Source: Podila epigama
Taxonomy: Eukaryota > Mortierellomycota > Mortierellomycetes > Mortierellales > Mortierellaceae
NCBI GenBank assembly: GCA_015679605.1
Contig: JAAAVE010000088.1
Location: 1-29,996, forward strand
Reading direction: 5' to 3'
DNA: 29,996 nucleotides
In this document: piece after piece, positions 1 to 9,641 of the stretch
Position numbering within the stretch: the first letter of the stretch is position 1
Layout of the letters: the number at the start of each line of letters is the position of its first letter
Program-made: the position numbers and the translations under genes
Notes under the pieces: model-generated
Database searches by the model: none
The model's input: the letters and a program-made list of their open reading frames with translations, nothing else
What the model was told of the DNA's origin: nothing

Positions 1-141
1 GGGGGGGGGGGGAATGGGTTGATCGGCTACCTTCTTCTTCTGAGGAGCACTGCCTTTCTTGGCAGAGGCAGCACCTTTGGCAGCACCTTTGGCAGCGCCT
101 TTAGCAGGACCTGCCTTCTTTCCAGCTCCTTTGGCGGCCAT
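1..141 (-). CDS. N-terminus of an unidentified Lys/Ala-rich basic protein, cut by window edge
   Basis: On the minus strand an ATG at 141 opens a frame that stays open to the window edge, 47 codons. It begins MAAKGAGKKAGPAKGAAKG, has repeated KGAA units, then a KKK patch, and ends in prolines encoded by the terminal homopolymer G run (C on this strand). Such Lys/Ala-rich tails are typical of N-termini of some ribosomal proteins and of histone H1-like proteins, but no diagnostic domain is inside the window, so I do not name it. The frame could also leave through an intron: a GT lies just after the AAGAAGAAG lysine codons near position 36. The G run at 1-12 may be a sequence-end artefact. Confidence 0.5.
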   Translation of the reverse strand, partial: MAAKGAGKKAGPAKGAAKGAAKGAASAKKGSAPQKKKVADQPIPPPP

Positions 142-446
142 AATATAATATAATGTTACGGTGATGGATGGGAAATGAGATGGAAGAGTGATGAATTAAA
201 AAAGAGAAGACTAATGGCACGAAAGAGAGAATGAATGACTGGTGCTCCAAGCGCGCTCAATTCACAGTGAGAATGAGTGTGTTGAGAGTGAAAAAAGAGC
301 TGCTTTTGGGAGACCAGAAAAAATAATAAAAAAAAAAAAATTAAAAAATAAACAACCATGACTGCTTTATAATGGTCTTGGACTGCGACGCATTTGCCAC
401 CAACCAAGTAAATAAGGTTTTAATTATGCTTCCCCTCCCCTTGATT
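142..446. other. Intergenic: leader/promoter of the left partial gene and 3' end of the permease
   Basis: Both neighbours are transcribed leftward, so this interval holds the permease 3' region next to 446 and the promoter and 5' leader of the left-edge gene next to 142. An A-rich run lies around 318-350 and reads as T-rich on the coding strand. An AT-only stretch (taatataatataat) lies directly before the ATG at 141. I see no coding signal; the open frames here are AT-rich and short. Confidence 0.5.
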
Positions 447-2471
447 CTACAGATGCTTCATGTCGACCTTCTCTCCGTTGGCAGCCTCCTCCATCTCGGC
501 GGCAATCTTAGCAGCGGTACGGGCATTCTCTGCGATTTCAGGTTCTTCCGCTTCTGGCCGCTCCTCGGGTAAGAGTTGGTTGAGGACAATGGCAATGATG
601 GCTCCTACACAGAAGCCAGTTGACAAGATGATATTGGCAGAATCAACCAGACCCTCGATGACCACATTCGAGCCACTGTACGACAGGAACTGAGTCAATG
701 CATTCGGAATCAGGGATACACCCAAACCTAGTGAAATAGCTGCTGAGACGATGAAACGGTCACGGCGGGTCCACTTAAGGAAGGCAAGGATACGCATACC
801 GGACGAGGCCACGTTGGCGAAGAGGAAGGTCGTCATTCCGCCAAGCACAGCGTCAGGGATCATCAAGAACAAGGTGCCGAATTTGGAAAAGACGCCCATC
901 AGGATCAAAAAGATGCAACAAACGTATCCTGCGGCCGTGTTGGCGCAACGGGTGAGAGCAATAATACCATTGTTCTGTGCAAAGACAGACATGGGCGAGT
1001 TAGTCATGAGCGCTGACAGGATTCCACCCAAACCATCAGCCAAGACACCGCCCTGGATACGTGACTCGAACTCGCGACCCTCAACTGCCAAGCGAGAGAC
1101 CTCGCACGAAGCCGTGACATCGCCGATGGCTTCCACTGCGGTCAAGACATAGGTCACCAAAAGCGGAATGATGGCCGGCGTATAGATCGACAATGGGAAT
1201 GTGCTAAAGTTCTTGACCCAAAGGAATGTAATCACTGGCGCATCCTCCAACGTTGACACATCGGTATAACCCGTAGCGGCAGCCACAATCAGACCCGCGA
1301 CAAGACCAATGACGACCTGAGCATTGCGCATGAAAGGCGATCCAAAAAACTCGACGAACATGATTGTCATGAACACACAAAAGCCTAGACCGATCCAGCG
1401 AGCTGATGCAAAGGGAGCGGCCATTGGAGCATCAATGTTGGGGCACATTGCAAAAAATCCATCGGCAGGCATGGCACTGCAGGGTCCTGCGCCACCAGCC
1501 CATTGAGTAAGTCCTGTACCGATGAGTTTGGCGCCAATCAAGAAGACAGTGACTCCAGTGCAGATTGGTGGGAAGAGCGACTTCATGATCCGTGGAGGGA
1601 TGAACGACATGGCAATCTCAATCACAGCACAGAGCATGCATGTGCCAAGGAAAGCGCCCCAAGCTTCAGGGCAAGGCAACTGAATGGGCGTGACACCATC
1701 CGGAGCAAGACCCATGGGACACTGTCCGCTCATGTACATCCGAGTGGTCATTGCCTAAATGGTAACATGACAGGGTTTTGAGGATGTCTTTTTTAGTAAA
1801 AATTCTTTCGTTTCCATTCGCGCTCGAGGATCATTTTGACAAAATAAAAAAAAAAAATCTTCCTTTTCCTGCTTCTCGCCAGCAAAAGAACAACTAAACA
1901 GCATAAATGCATGATAAGAAAACCTTACCCCGAATGTGGGCACAAAGTTGAAACTAGTACCGACGACACTCAACAGTCCAGTACCGACGTAGTACTGAGT
2001 CTTGAAGATACGGAAACGAGTAATCTGAATCATGGACAGGATGCCTGAGGAGATGAGTGAGGCCGAAAGCATGTAAGAGCGAGTGGTCATGTCAAGGTTC
2101 ATATTGCCGACACCAGGGCCAGACATGATCAGGATGGGGGTGACAATGCCTGCAATCATAGCAAGAGCATGCTGGAAGCCCATGACGAGGGCCAAGAGAG
2201 CAGGGAGTTTGGTCTTGAGGCCAAAGAACGGTGGCTGTCGCTTGTTCTTCCGACCAAGACAGGGGATGGTAGGCATGCAGAGAAAGCCGTAGTCATAGTC
2301 TCCGAGCCAACCGTCCTTGGTTAGAAGAGTGTCGTAGATCCCGCGCAAGGTCGGAAGGGAGCCGGCTGTGTGCGACAGATCTTCGGGCTCGGGGTTGTGC
2401 CGAACCTCGTAAACTGGGGCGTCCACAGGGGCGGGCGCCGAGGACGGAATCTGGTCTTGTGCAGCAGTCAT
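447..2471 (-). CDS. uapA: Uric acid-xanthine permease of the NAT/NCS2 family (UapA/UapC-like)
   Basis: Plasma-membrane nucleobase:cation symporter that takes up purines such as uric acid and xanthine. Two exons, 2471-1929 and 1754-447, join in frame across a 174 bp GTAAGG..TTTAG intron (1928-1755), giving 616 residues, close to the usual 570-600. The first membrane helix carries the family QH pair (residues 100-101, GFQHALAM). The second exon has the conserved AVEAIGDVTASCE segment, whose Glu at 389 matches the substrate-binding Glu of UapA, and the NAT signature QNNGIIALTR at 441-450. Many hydrophobic helices follow, then a charged E/A-rich cytoplasmic tail. The start at 2471 was chosen because MTAAQ leads into an acidic fungal-type N-terminus; the frame is also open upstream to an ATG at 2582, so a 37-residue longer form is possible. 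Family assignment is firm; substrate choice between xanthine and uric acid is inference. Confidence 0.93.
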
Positions 2472-3295
2472 CGTCTTTTGGTAGTCAAGAAAGGGGGGGG
2501 TTTTCTGATATCGTGAAGGTATTGGAGTATGCGAACAGGTGCAGGGAGCCAAGGATTCCGTTCGTTTATATCCAACGATCAACGATGGTGAGAGTGTGTG
2601 GAGAAGGAGGAGAGAGTGAGGTGAGGAGACAGAGAAAGGGCTTTTCTTATTTTTTTTTTTCTTTTTTTAATTCTCCGGGAAAACAACATAAATGATCGAC
2701 ATGCGCCACTAAATTCAATTGCAAGTCACAAGTCTGTTCTCCACCTTTCTCCTCAAGCGAGTTTCAGCTGCTTGCTAAAGCTGGAAAGGAACACAAAACT
2801 TGGGTTTATTTAGAGAAATTGACAGAAGTCTTCACCATTCTTCTTCGAGGACATGAGGAGTCTTTTGGAAACTTGTCAAACATCACTTTTACCTTCAAAA
2901 GTTATGTCATTTTCAATGAAGAATCAAGTGTTATGATTTAAAAATATAACGTTGACACGGCGAGTTTGACATTTTGACGAGCCACGTTCTGGCTGCAATG
3001 GGGATTCGTGCATAAAGACAAGATACAGAACCCAGAGTGATGCGGTCAAGTATAAACTGCATCTGGATTGCATGAAGAGGTTGTCACTAAAACTATTATC
3101 TTATTGACCTAAAAAAGCAAACAATGCGCGATATGAACATCCTATCGTAAACCAGCGTCAGGAGAAAGTACCTTGTTTTAAATGCTTGTGATGGGTTGAA
3201 AATTTAAATTTTTTGTTCTCCAATTTAAGGAAACTCAGTTCCACTCCTGTTGTCATCATTCACCACATCTTCTCCATCTAGACGCCATCTGCAAC
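2472..3295. promoter_or_regulatory. Divergent promoter region between the permease and COG6
   Basis: 824 bp between two divergent starts. A T-rich block at about 2647-2670 lies on the permease side. An AT-rich stretch (aaatttaaattttttg) about 90 bp before the COG6 ATG is the only core-promoter-like element I can point to. No convincing open frame, tRNA or repeat is visible. Fungal purine permeases are commonly under nitrogen and purine-pathway control, but I did not identify factor sites, so no operator is called. Confidence 0.45.
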
Positions 3296-5993
3296 ATGAC
3301 AGCAAATCCTCTGAGCACCAAGTTGACAAAGCTGCTGTCATCCTCGCTTGATGACCCAAAGCTCAGGACCTCTCTCACAGCCCTGTCTGATTTCTACTCG
3401 GTCAACGCTGTCAATGCGCGTCATAACCTCCGTGGTGACATTGAACGCAGGGGAGCAGAAGTGAACTATCAGTTCTTGCGTGAGCTCGAGAAAGTCAACC
3501 TTGTATGTGCATCTTTTGTTTTTAATTTGTCAATATGGGACCTCTTCAGTGTTATGTTGATGAGGTGGTTGACATGATGCAAAATGTTTATTTTGTCTCC
3601 ATTCTATTCAACATGTTGTCAATAGCAATTCCTTGAGTTGGAGTCAGAGATGAATGCAATGAACGCGCTGTGTCAAGAGATGCAAGACAGGCTCAATTTG
3701 GCAAACGACAAAACAGTGACGCTCTTGGAGCAGACAGACGCCTTGAGGGAGCAAAGGTACCCGATGTTTCTCAAGATTCGCTGCTTTGGATATCATTGAG
3801 TAGAGTCACTCATATTTTTTCTTTCTTTCTTAGCAATATATGTCGCGTTCGGCAGACAATCTTGGAGGCCTTCTTGGACCGGTTTACTCTCTCAGAGTCT
3901 GAAATCACTATTCTTTGTTCGACAGCCATGGATATCACCCCTGCATTTTTTGACGCGCTCGAGCACCTGGAAAAGATCCATGCTGACTGTAACGCGCTGT
4001 TGATTACTGAACACCAGCGGGCTGGGTAAGAAACTCGGCTTGGAACTAACAATGGACGTCAAGGAAAGGGCAAGAAGTCTTTAATCGCCTGCCTTACTAA
4101 TGCGTCCTTCCTCACACATATTGTAGGTTGGAAATCATGGACTCAATGCGCACATACCGAAGTATCTCTTACGACAAGCTGTACCGATGGATGCAAACGG
4201 AATGCAGGACCATGGGCCGCCCAGACGGAATGATGGAAGTTCGAGAAGTCACTAAAAAGGCTATCCAAGCTCTGAAGCAGGACGACCCGTTTTTCAGGTA
4301 CCATCTCTTGAACTGTCGTCAATCTTGCGACGATGTTACGTAAAGACTTTTTTCTCCATTGCGACGGTACGACGTTATTACTTAAACACACTATCCATCT
4401 TTTATGATAACCAAAATCGAAAGATCGATATTGGAAGAGCTAGTACATGTCCGCAGAAATTCGATTCTTCGAGCGTTCGTGGACGCACTGACACGCGGCG
4501 GCCCAGGAGGCACACCTCGTCCGATTGAATTGCATGCCCATGATCCGTTGCGTTATATTGGTGACATGCTGGCATGGCTCCATCAGACGGTAGCCAGCGA
4601 GCGCGAGTTCTTGGAGAGTTTACTGGATGGAGAGCGCCAAATCAAACGAAGCGGACATGTACCTAAAGACAGTCCGCTTAGACTGGTTGAGGACAAAGTA
4701 TCTGATGCAGACATTATTGCCTCACTACTCGACAAGAATCTAGAAGGCACCACCAGACCTTTGAAAGTGAGTGGATACATCAAATGATATTGTTATCCAC
4801 ACAATGCGAATCGATATCTTTTTGTGCTATTGCACGCCTTCTAACCATTCCTACTCTCTCTCATCCTAGTCGCGTGTCGAGCAAGTATTGGTATCACAGG
4901 GCAATGCGCTGGTCGCGTTCAAGATCTTAAACCTGATCAAATTTTACTCTTCTACAATCGATCGCGCCATTGGTCCAGAGGCAGCATTGGCAGTGACCCT
5001 GCGCGAACTGTCCGAGTCTTCCATGAAAGTCTTTTTCGAGGCCGTTGGACGGCAGTCTGCTGATCTCTTGCGTCGACCGGAGACACCTCCATCCGATCTT
5101 GGCCCACCTCCTGCAGTGACTGAGACTGTTTCGCAGTTGAAGGAGATTATGAAATCCTTTGACACTTCATATGTGCAGGCGGACGAAGGCAATACGGACT
5201 TTGCGCCAATTCTGCGGGCCGTCGTCGAGCCACTCTTCCAAATGTGTGAGATTGGTGCGTCCAAACTTAGTACTTTCAACCGTGCCATCTACATGATTAA
5301 CTGTCTACATCATGTTCAGGTATGTTGAGCCATTCATCTTTAGACTTACATCGGATAAACACAAGACAGTGGTATGACAACGGCAACTCGCTCCTTCATT
5401 AACATCGATATTCTTGTTCGGGATACAGTCCGCGTTAGTATACCCATTTACTAAGCGCAAGGTCGAAGAGTTGGAAAAGCAGATACAAGAATATGTGGAA
5501 ATTGTAATTGACGAGCAGCATATGGTCCTACTGAAGCAATCGGGCATCGCGCCTTTGATTCAAGCTATGGCTACAAAGGACGACAAGGTATTGGCCAATG
5601 TCATCACGCGGTTGCAATTGAGTGAGAAGGTGTTGCTTGACTACATTGTCTATTCTTGTTGCTAACATAAGAGAAAAAAAAACTGATTGATTCACCTCTT
5701 TTCTGTAGACACCATTGTCCACTTTGTCCAATATGGATGGAGCGTCGATCACGGCCATCTTGTCACGTATGGATCCCTTCCTTGAGTCTGTTGGCCTGGA
5801 CCTGAGCGCGTGGCTTTCCAAGATTGTGTCATCGCGAGTGGCCAAGACCATAATTTCTCAGAACCTCAAGATGTTTGTCGATGCCTATCGTCGCTTGTGT
5901 GAGGCCATCGAGGACCCTGCGAACCGATACGAGTTCCCAGCAACCATTCTTGTCCGCACAGCAGACGAGGTCGAAATGCTCCTTGAGAATTAG
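3296..5993 (+). CDS. COG6: Conserved oligomeric Golgi (COG) complex subunit 6
   Basis: Subunit of the COG tethering complex (lobe B) that guides retrograde vesicles within the Golgi. Proposed exons: 3296-3502, 3626-3756, 3834-4025, 4127-4297, 4424-4766, 4870-5319, 5429-5587 and 5709-5993, giving 645 residues (human COG6 has 657). The N-terminus NPLSTKLTKLL and the HNLRGDIERR segment match the COG6 start. A heptad-rich coiled coil follows (second exon). Exon 4 has YDKLYRWMQTECR. Exon 5 has the family hallmark DALTRGGPGGTPRPIE followed by HDPLRYIGDMLAWLHQ (about residues 252-290). Two joins are less certain. The exon 5 acceptor (aatcgaaag at 4423) lacks a pyrimidine tract. The exon 7 donor could be GTATTG at 5588, preferred because the length matches human COG6, or GTGTTG at 5630, adding 14 residues. 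Stop is 255 bp before the next gene, same strand. Confidence 0.94.
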
Positions 5994-6248
5994 GGCAAAT
6001 GTGACTGCTAAAATTCACATTTGTTTTTTGTTTGACTTGCCACCGCCCTTTGTGGTTCTCTATTATTTTTTTTTTTTTTAAAAGCTTCATAAACCATTCT
6101 CCTACCATCACTGCTACGACATTTGGTCCGCATCCATTTTCGCTTTGGCGTATTATTAAGACATCTGTTAGAGAGCGTGTGTCATTTCAGGATACTGTTC
6201 GCACCTTCACTATTATATTATTTCGCATTCAACACACATTACACAGAC

Positions 6249-7358
6249 ATGTCTCGCGGAGGACGTGGTGGTGGACGAGGAGGAGGGCGTGGAGGGCGTG
6301 GTGGTGGACCCATGATTCCCATGTTTGGGCCAGATGCCATCACAGCAACCTTTAAGAATCCAGGAGAGGCTTATCCCGTATGTATCTCACGATTGAGTGA
6401 AGGAATAAAGTGTCATGTTTATTCGACTAGGAGCTAACTGAGAAGGAAAAAAATCGACATGTGCCATTTTAGGATATCATTTTGCCCGTAGCAAAGCCCC
6501 CGTCAGTTCAAGAAGGGATCATGTGCATTGCAATGAAGGACTTTCAAGAGAGGTTACAGGCTAGCGCATATTATCTCACCGAACCAAAGAAACCTGGCGG
6601 TAACGGCTTTTTCAGAACTTGCTTGTGTTCTACATCATGGAAGTGTATCTGGCCTAGATTACTTACTCTACGTCTTTACTCACTATAACAGCTATTGTGA
6701 GATATACGGATCGCTATCATCAAGATATGGCAGCAAAGCGGCCAAAATTACAGACTATCAAGACAAGTAAGCTGGGATGACGTCATGTAGCATTCATTTT
6801 ATTATTTTTTAGGCTCATTGCCATGTCCAGCTCTGACAAGTGCGTATTGATTTAAAACCAACAACTAGGCAAAGCATTTTTCCCAGAGGAGCTGCATTCG
6901 ATTCTGGATCCAAAAGTTGTTACGAGTATGTACAATATTACACAGGATTTGTCTGCTGTCGATAATAAGCTACAATGGATTGACTTTTGTTTTTTCGCTT
7001 CTTCTCCGGTGCATACAATAGAGCGCAAGATTGTGAAGAGGAGTATCGACCTAAGCAAAATTGGCGAGAACGAGGAAGACGAAGCCGATGAGAATGATCC
7101 TGATAAGAAAAATGTATGTCAATTATGTTCAATTGTCTATATACTTTACTGTTGCTTGAAAACATGGACGATCTGAACTAAAAATGAAAAAAAAAATATC
7201 TTTGTATATTCTTCTTTTAGGCGGATGGCGAAGAAGAGGTAGAGGAGGAATATGATGACGACGAGGATGACGAGGATCCAGATTATGGCCACGACTACTT
7301 TGACAATGGTGAAGGTGACGACGACGATGACGACGGCGATGGAGAGGCCGAGTTTTAA
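6249..7358 (+). CDS. RPC31: RNA polymerase III subunit RPC7/Rpc31
   Basis: Part of the Rpc82-Rpc34-Rpc31 subcomplex that helps Pol III start transcription of tRNA and 5S genes. Exons 6249-6377, 6473-6599, 6692-6766, 6869-6925, 7022-7113 and 7221-7358 join in frame to 205 residues. Evidence: the segment DIILPVAKPPSVQEG, then ASAYYLTEPKKPGAIVRYTD, which parallels human POLR3G (PYFIETPEERQDIERYSKRY); FFPEELHSILDP; and a very acidic C-terminus of Asp/Glu with a PDYGHDYFDNGEGDD stretch, typical of the family. The N-terminus is an RGG/GGR-rich tract (residues 2-20). The third intron (6767-6868) contains another AG at 6812; using it keeps frame briefly but meets a TGA at about 6850, so the distal acceptor is chosen. 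A possible AATAAA lies 25 bp after the stop. Divergent family at sequence level, so confidence is a little below the others. Confidence 0.88.
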
Positions 7359-7733
7359 AAGTGTCCATAGAGGTGAGGGTAGAATAAACGTGGGAATAAT
7401 AAGGAACGCGATTTTGCCGCAATGCGATGTGATTTAACCGCAGTCAGAAACGCAGCCAAGGAAGTCAAGCCAAGCAAAATGAATGCGGGGAATATCTTTT
7501 TGGGCGCAATCAACCGGCTCATTTTTTTTTTCTTTCTCCCTCAAAGGTTTCCCGCTATTTTCATTTTACAGAGGGCTGTCCACTTGGAGCCATCCAGCCA
7601 TTCACATGCTTCGCCGTACAAAAAGGAAAGCCGGGTCTCTTTTTGTCTCTCTTTTCTCTCTCTCTTCTTTTCTTTGAAATTCAAATATTCCCATTCCTTC
7701 CCATTCACTTTTTTTCTTCAGACCCAACTCGCA
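7359..7733 (+). other. Intergenic: RPC31 3' region and dioxygenase promoter/leader
   Basis: 375 bp between two same-strand genes. AATAAA at 7383-7388 is a candidate polyadenylation signal for RPC31. From about 7510 the strand becomes strongly C/T-rich (several runs of T and CTCT, for example around 7630-7680), which is the usual look of a fungal promoter and leader just before a start codon. The open frames here are pyrimidine-tract artefacts. Confidence 0.5.
7383..7388 (+). terminator. Candidate polyadenylation signal AATAAA for RPC31
   Basis: AATAAA hexamer 25 bp downstream of the RPC31 stop codon. Fungal poly(A) signals are loose, so this is suggestive only. Confidence 0.35.
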
Positions 7734-9413
7734 ATGCTCCGTCATCCTGTCATGCACCTTGGCCGTGCCATCACACGTATCACTCCTTTTACAGCCATAA
7801 AAACCTCCACTTGCTCGACTGCATTACTTTCTCGAAACCTCCAGGCAAGTCATAGTTCAGGAGAAAGCAGGTCATAGTCATGTATGCAATAACAATAAAA
7901 TAAAAAAATTATAGTTGATATACTCATTCTATATACTCACACTCTCTATAGACATTATCCAAGAGACCAGTAGCGTATGCGACCAGAGCCATCTCTACAT
8001 CTCGTCCCTCACTATCCGCACACTCGAACGATTCAAGTAAAGGCAACTCTGGGAACCACAATGTTCTTCCCACAGTGCAAGTAAAAGACAAGGATGGCAA
8101 CGTTCTCATCACTGCACCCAAAGAATCCAAGCACTATCGTGCACATCAACCATCAACATCCTTGAACCCGATCTGGCTCCGTGACAACTGCCCTTGCCCA
8201 GAGTGCATTCACCCTTCGACGCGACAGAAGCTGCACGCATCGTCGCAGGTCCCACTCGACATTGCCGTCAAGGAACACAGAGTTCTTCCTGAGGGTTTAG
8301 AATTGACCTGGTCCAAAGGTCTCGATGATGTGGGCGAATGGGAAGACCCTGCAAAATCACAGCCTGGGCACAAGAGCCTTTACTCGTGGGACTTGATCTT
8401 GGGATCCTATGGTGGATCATCTACGGAGCATAGACTCAAAACACGTATGAATCATAAGCCGATCCTCTGGGATGAAGCGCTGATGAAGGAAAAGGTCCTC
8501 TGGCTTGACTATGATGAATACCTTAACACACAGGAGGGACTTTACAAGGGTCTGAAGCATCTGCAAGACTATGGCCTCTTCTTCTTGCGTGGGGTGCCTA
8601 CCAAGGACCAAGAGATTGTCAATGCAGCAGAGCGGATCGGACATTTGAGGCATACGTTTTATGGTCTCACCTGGGATGTCAAGAGCGTTCCCAATGCCAA
8701 GAACATTGCCTATACCAACCTCAACCTTGGCCTGCATATGGATCTTTTGTAAGTTTGCAATATGTTTTCTTTTCCGAGTCTTACGTGGAAATATATCAAG
8801 AGCAAGCAGATGGGATGGTTCTAACGATTGCTTTTGTTTTACAATGTGTCCTTCTCTCCTTTCCTTCATATAACAAAGATATATGGAGGCACCTCCAGGA
8901 TTGCAGCTGCTCCACAGTCTCGAGAACAGTGTTCCAGGCGGTACCAGCATTTTCATGGACTCTTTCAAGGCTGTCGAACTCTTGAAGAAGGAACATCCAG
9001 AGGACTATGAAATTTTGACAAAGACGCCAACAACCTTCCACTACATCAACGGTGATCACCATCTTCACTATAACCGCCCAACGATCGCACTTGATCCCAT
9101 GAATGATACCCTGACAGTAAACTATGCGCCTCCCTTCCAGGGTCCATTGGAACTACCAGCGGATCAGATGAAGGGATACTACAGAGCTTTGCGCCATTTT
9201 GCTGAATACATTGAAAGACCTAGTCTTCAATTCCGTCACACCATGCGCCCGGGCGAGTGTATGGTCTTTGCCAATCGACGTGTACTCCATGCACGCACTG
9301 CCTTTGATCCATCCAAGGGCAAGCGTCATTTGAAGGGTTGCTATGTCGATCTGGATATGTTCAAAGACAAGTACCGCACCACTATGCAAGCCAGGCAGAA
9401 TGGCGAGTTGTGA
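7734..9413 (+). CDS. BBOX1: Gamma-butyrobetaine dioxygenase-like Fe(II)/2-oxoglutarate enzyme
   Basis: Likely hydroxylates gamma-butyrobetaine to L-carnitine using O2 and 2-oxoglutarate. Exons 7734-7844, 7952-8748 and 8879-9413 give 480 residues. The N-terminal zinc motif WLRDNCPCPEC (Cys 117, 119, 122) with a following GHKSLYSWDL His matches the family. The iron triad is His299-x-Asp301 (GLHMDLL) and His440 (RRVLHART). Between them, APPGLQLLH and later RHLKGCYVDLD resemble human BBOX1 more than trimethyllysine dioxygenase, though the latter cannot be excluded. The N-terminal 70 or so residues are rich in Arg, Ser and Thr with almost no acidic residues and contain RAISTS, which looks like a mitochondrial presequence; mammalian BBOX1 is cytosolic while TML dioxygenase is mitochondrial. 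The first intron is only compatible with frame if it uses a GC donor (see separate entry). Confidence 0.9.
7845..7951 (+). other. GC-AG intron in the dioxygenase gene
   Basis: Exon 1 ends CTCCAG and is followed by GCAAGT, the consensus for the rare GC-type donor. The acceptor is CTCTATAG at 7951. Both exons are phase 0 at this junction. I checked the GT dinucleotides near here (7849, 7871, 7882): none leaves the phase 0 end required by exon 2. Reading through meets a stop at 7877. The intron therefore most likely splices as GC-AG. Confidence 0.75.
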
Positions 9414-9641
9414 ACAATGGGAATGATGGGAAAGAATGATGATTTTATAATGTTGTAGAAAGTGAGAGAAAGACAAAAGACAAAAAAAAAAGAAGAGAGT
9501 ACAGTACTTTACAAAAATTAGAAATAGAAAATAGAATAAATGAGCATGAGAACAACGGAACGATAGGATGAAAGAACAAACTAATGAGAAAACAAATGAA
9601 AGAACAAAAAAAAAACGCGTAACAAAAAAAAAGATAAAATC
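9414..9641. other. Convergent 3' ends of the dioxygenase gene and MIP1
   Basis: 228 bp, strongly A-rich on the plus strand (runs of A at about 9482-9491, 9608-9615 and 9625-9633), which reads T-rich for MIP1. AATAAA at 9535-9540 could serve the dioxygenase transcript. No gene is seen here. Confidence 0.5.
9535..9540 (+). terminator. Candidate polyadenylation signal AATAAA for the dioxygenase gene
   Basis: AATAAA hexamer 121 bp after the stop codon at 9413, in an A-rich 3' region. Suggestive only. Confidence 0.3.

Noticed and set aside
1-12. G12 run as a telomeric or G-quadruplex element
   Set aside because: A single uninterrupted run at the very edge has no repeat unit; it is more likely a homopolymer or an assembly end effect.
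6813-6839. Possible 27-nt microexon in RPC31 between AG at 6812 and GT at 6840
   Set aside because: It would leave a following intron of only 29 nt, too short to splice; the single 102-nt intron 6767-6868 restores the conserved frame.
7422-7877. 151-codon open frame spanning the RPC31-dioxygenase gap and dioxygenase exon 1
   Set aside because: Only the part after 7734 matches a protein; the upstream part is T-rich leader sequence that happens to be in frame.
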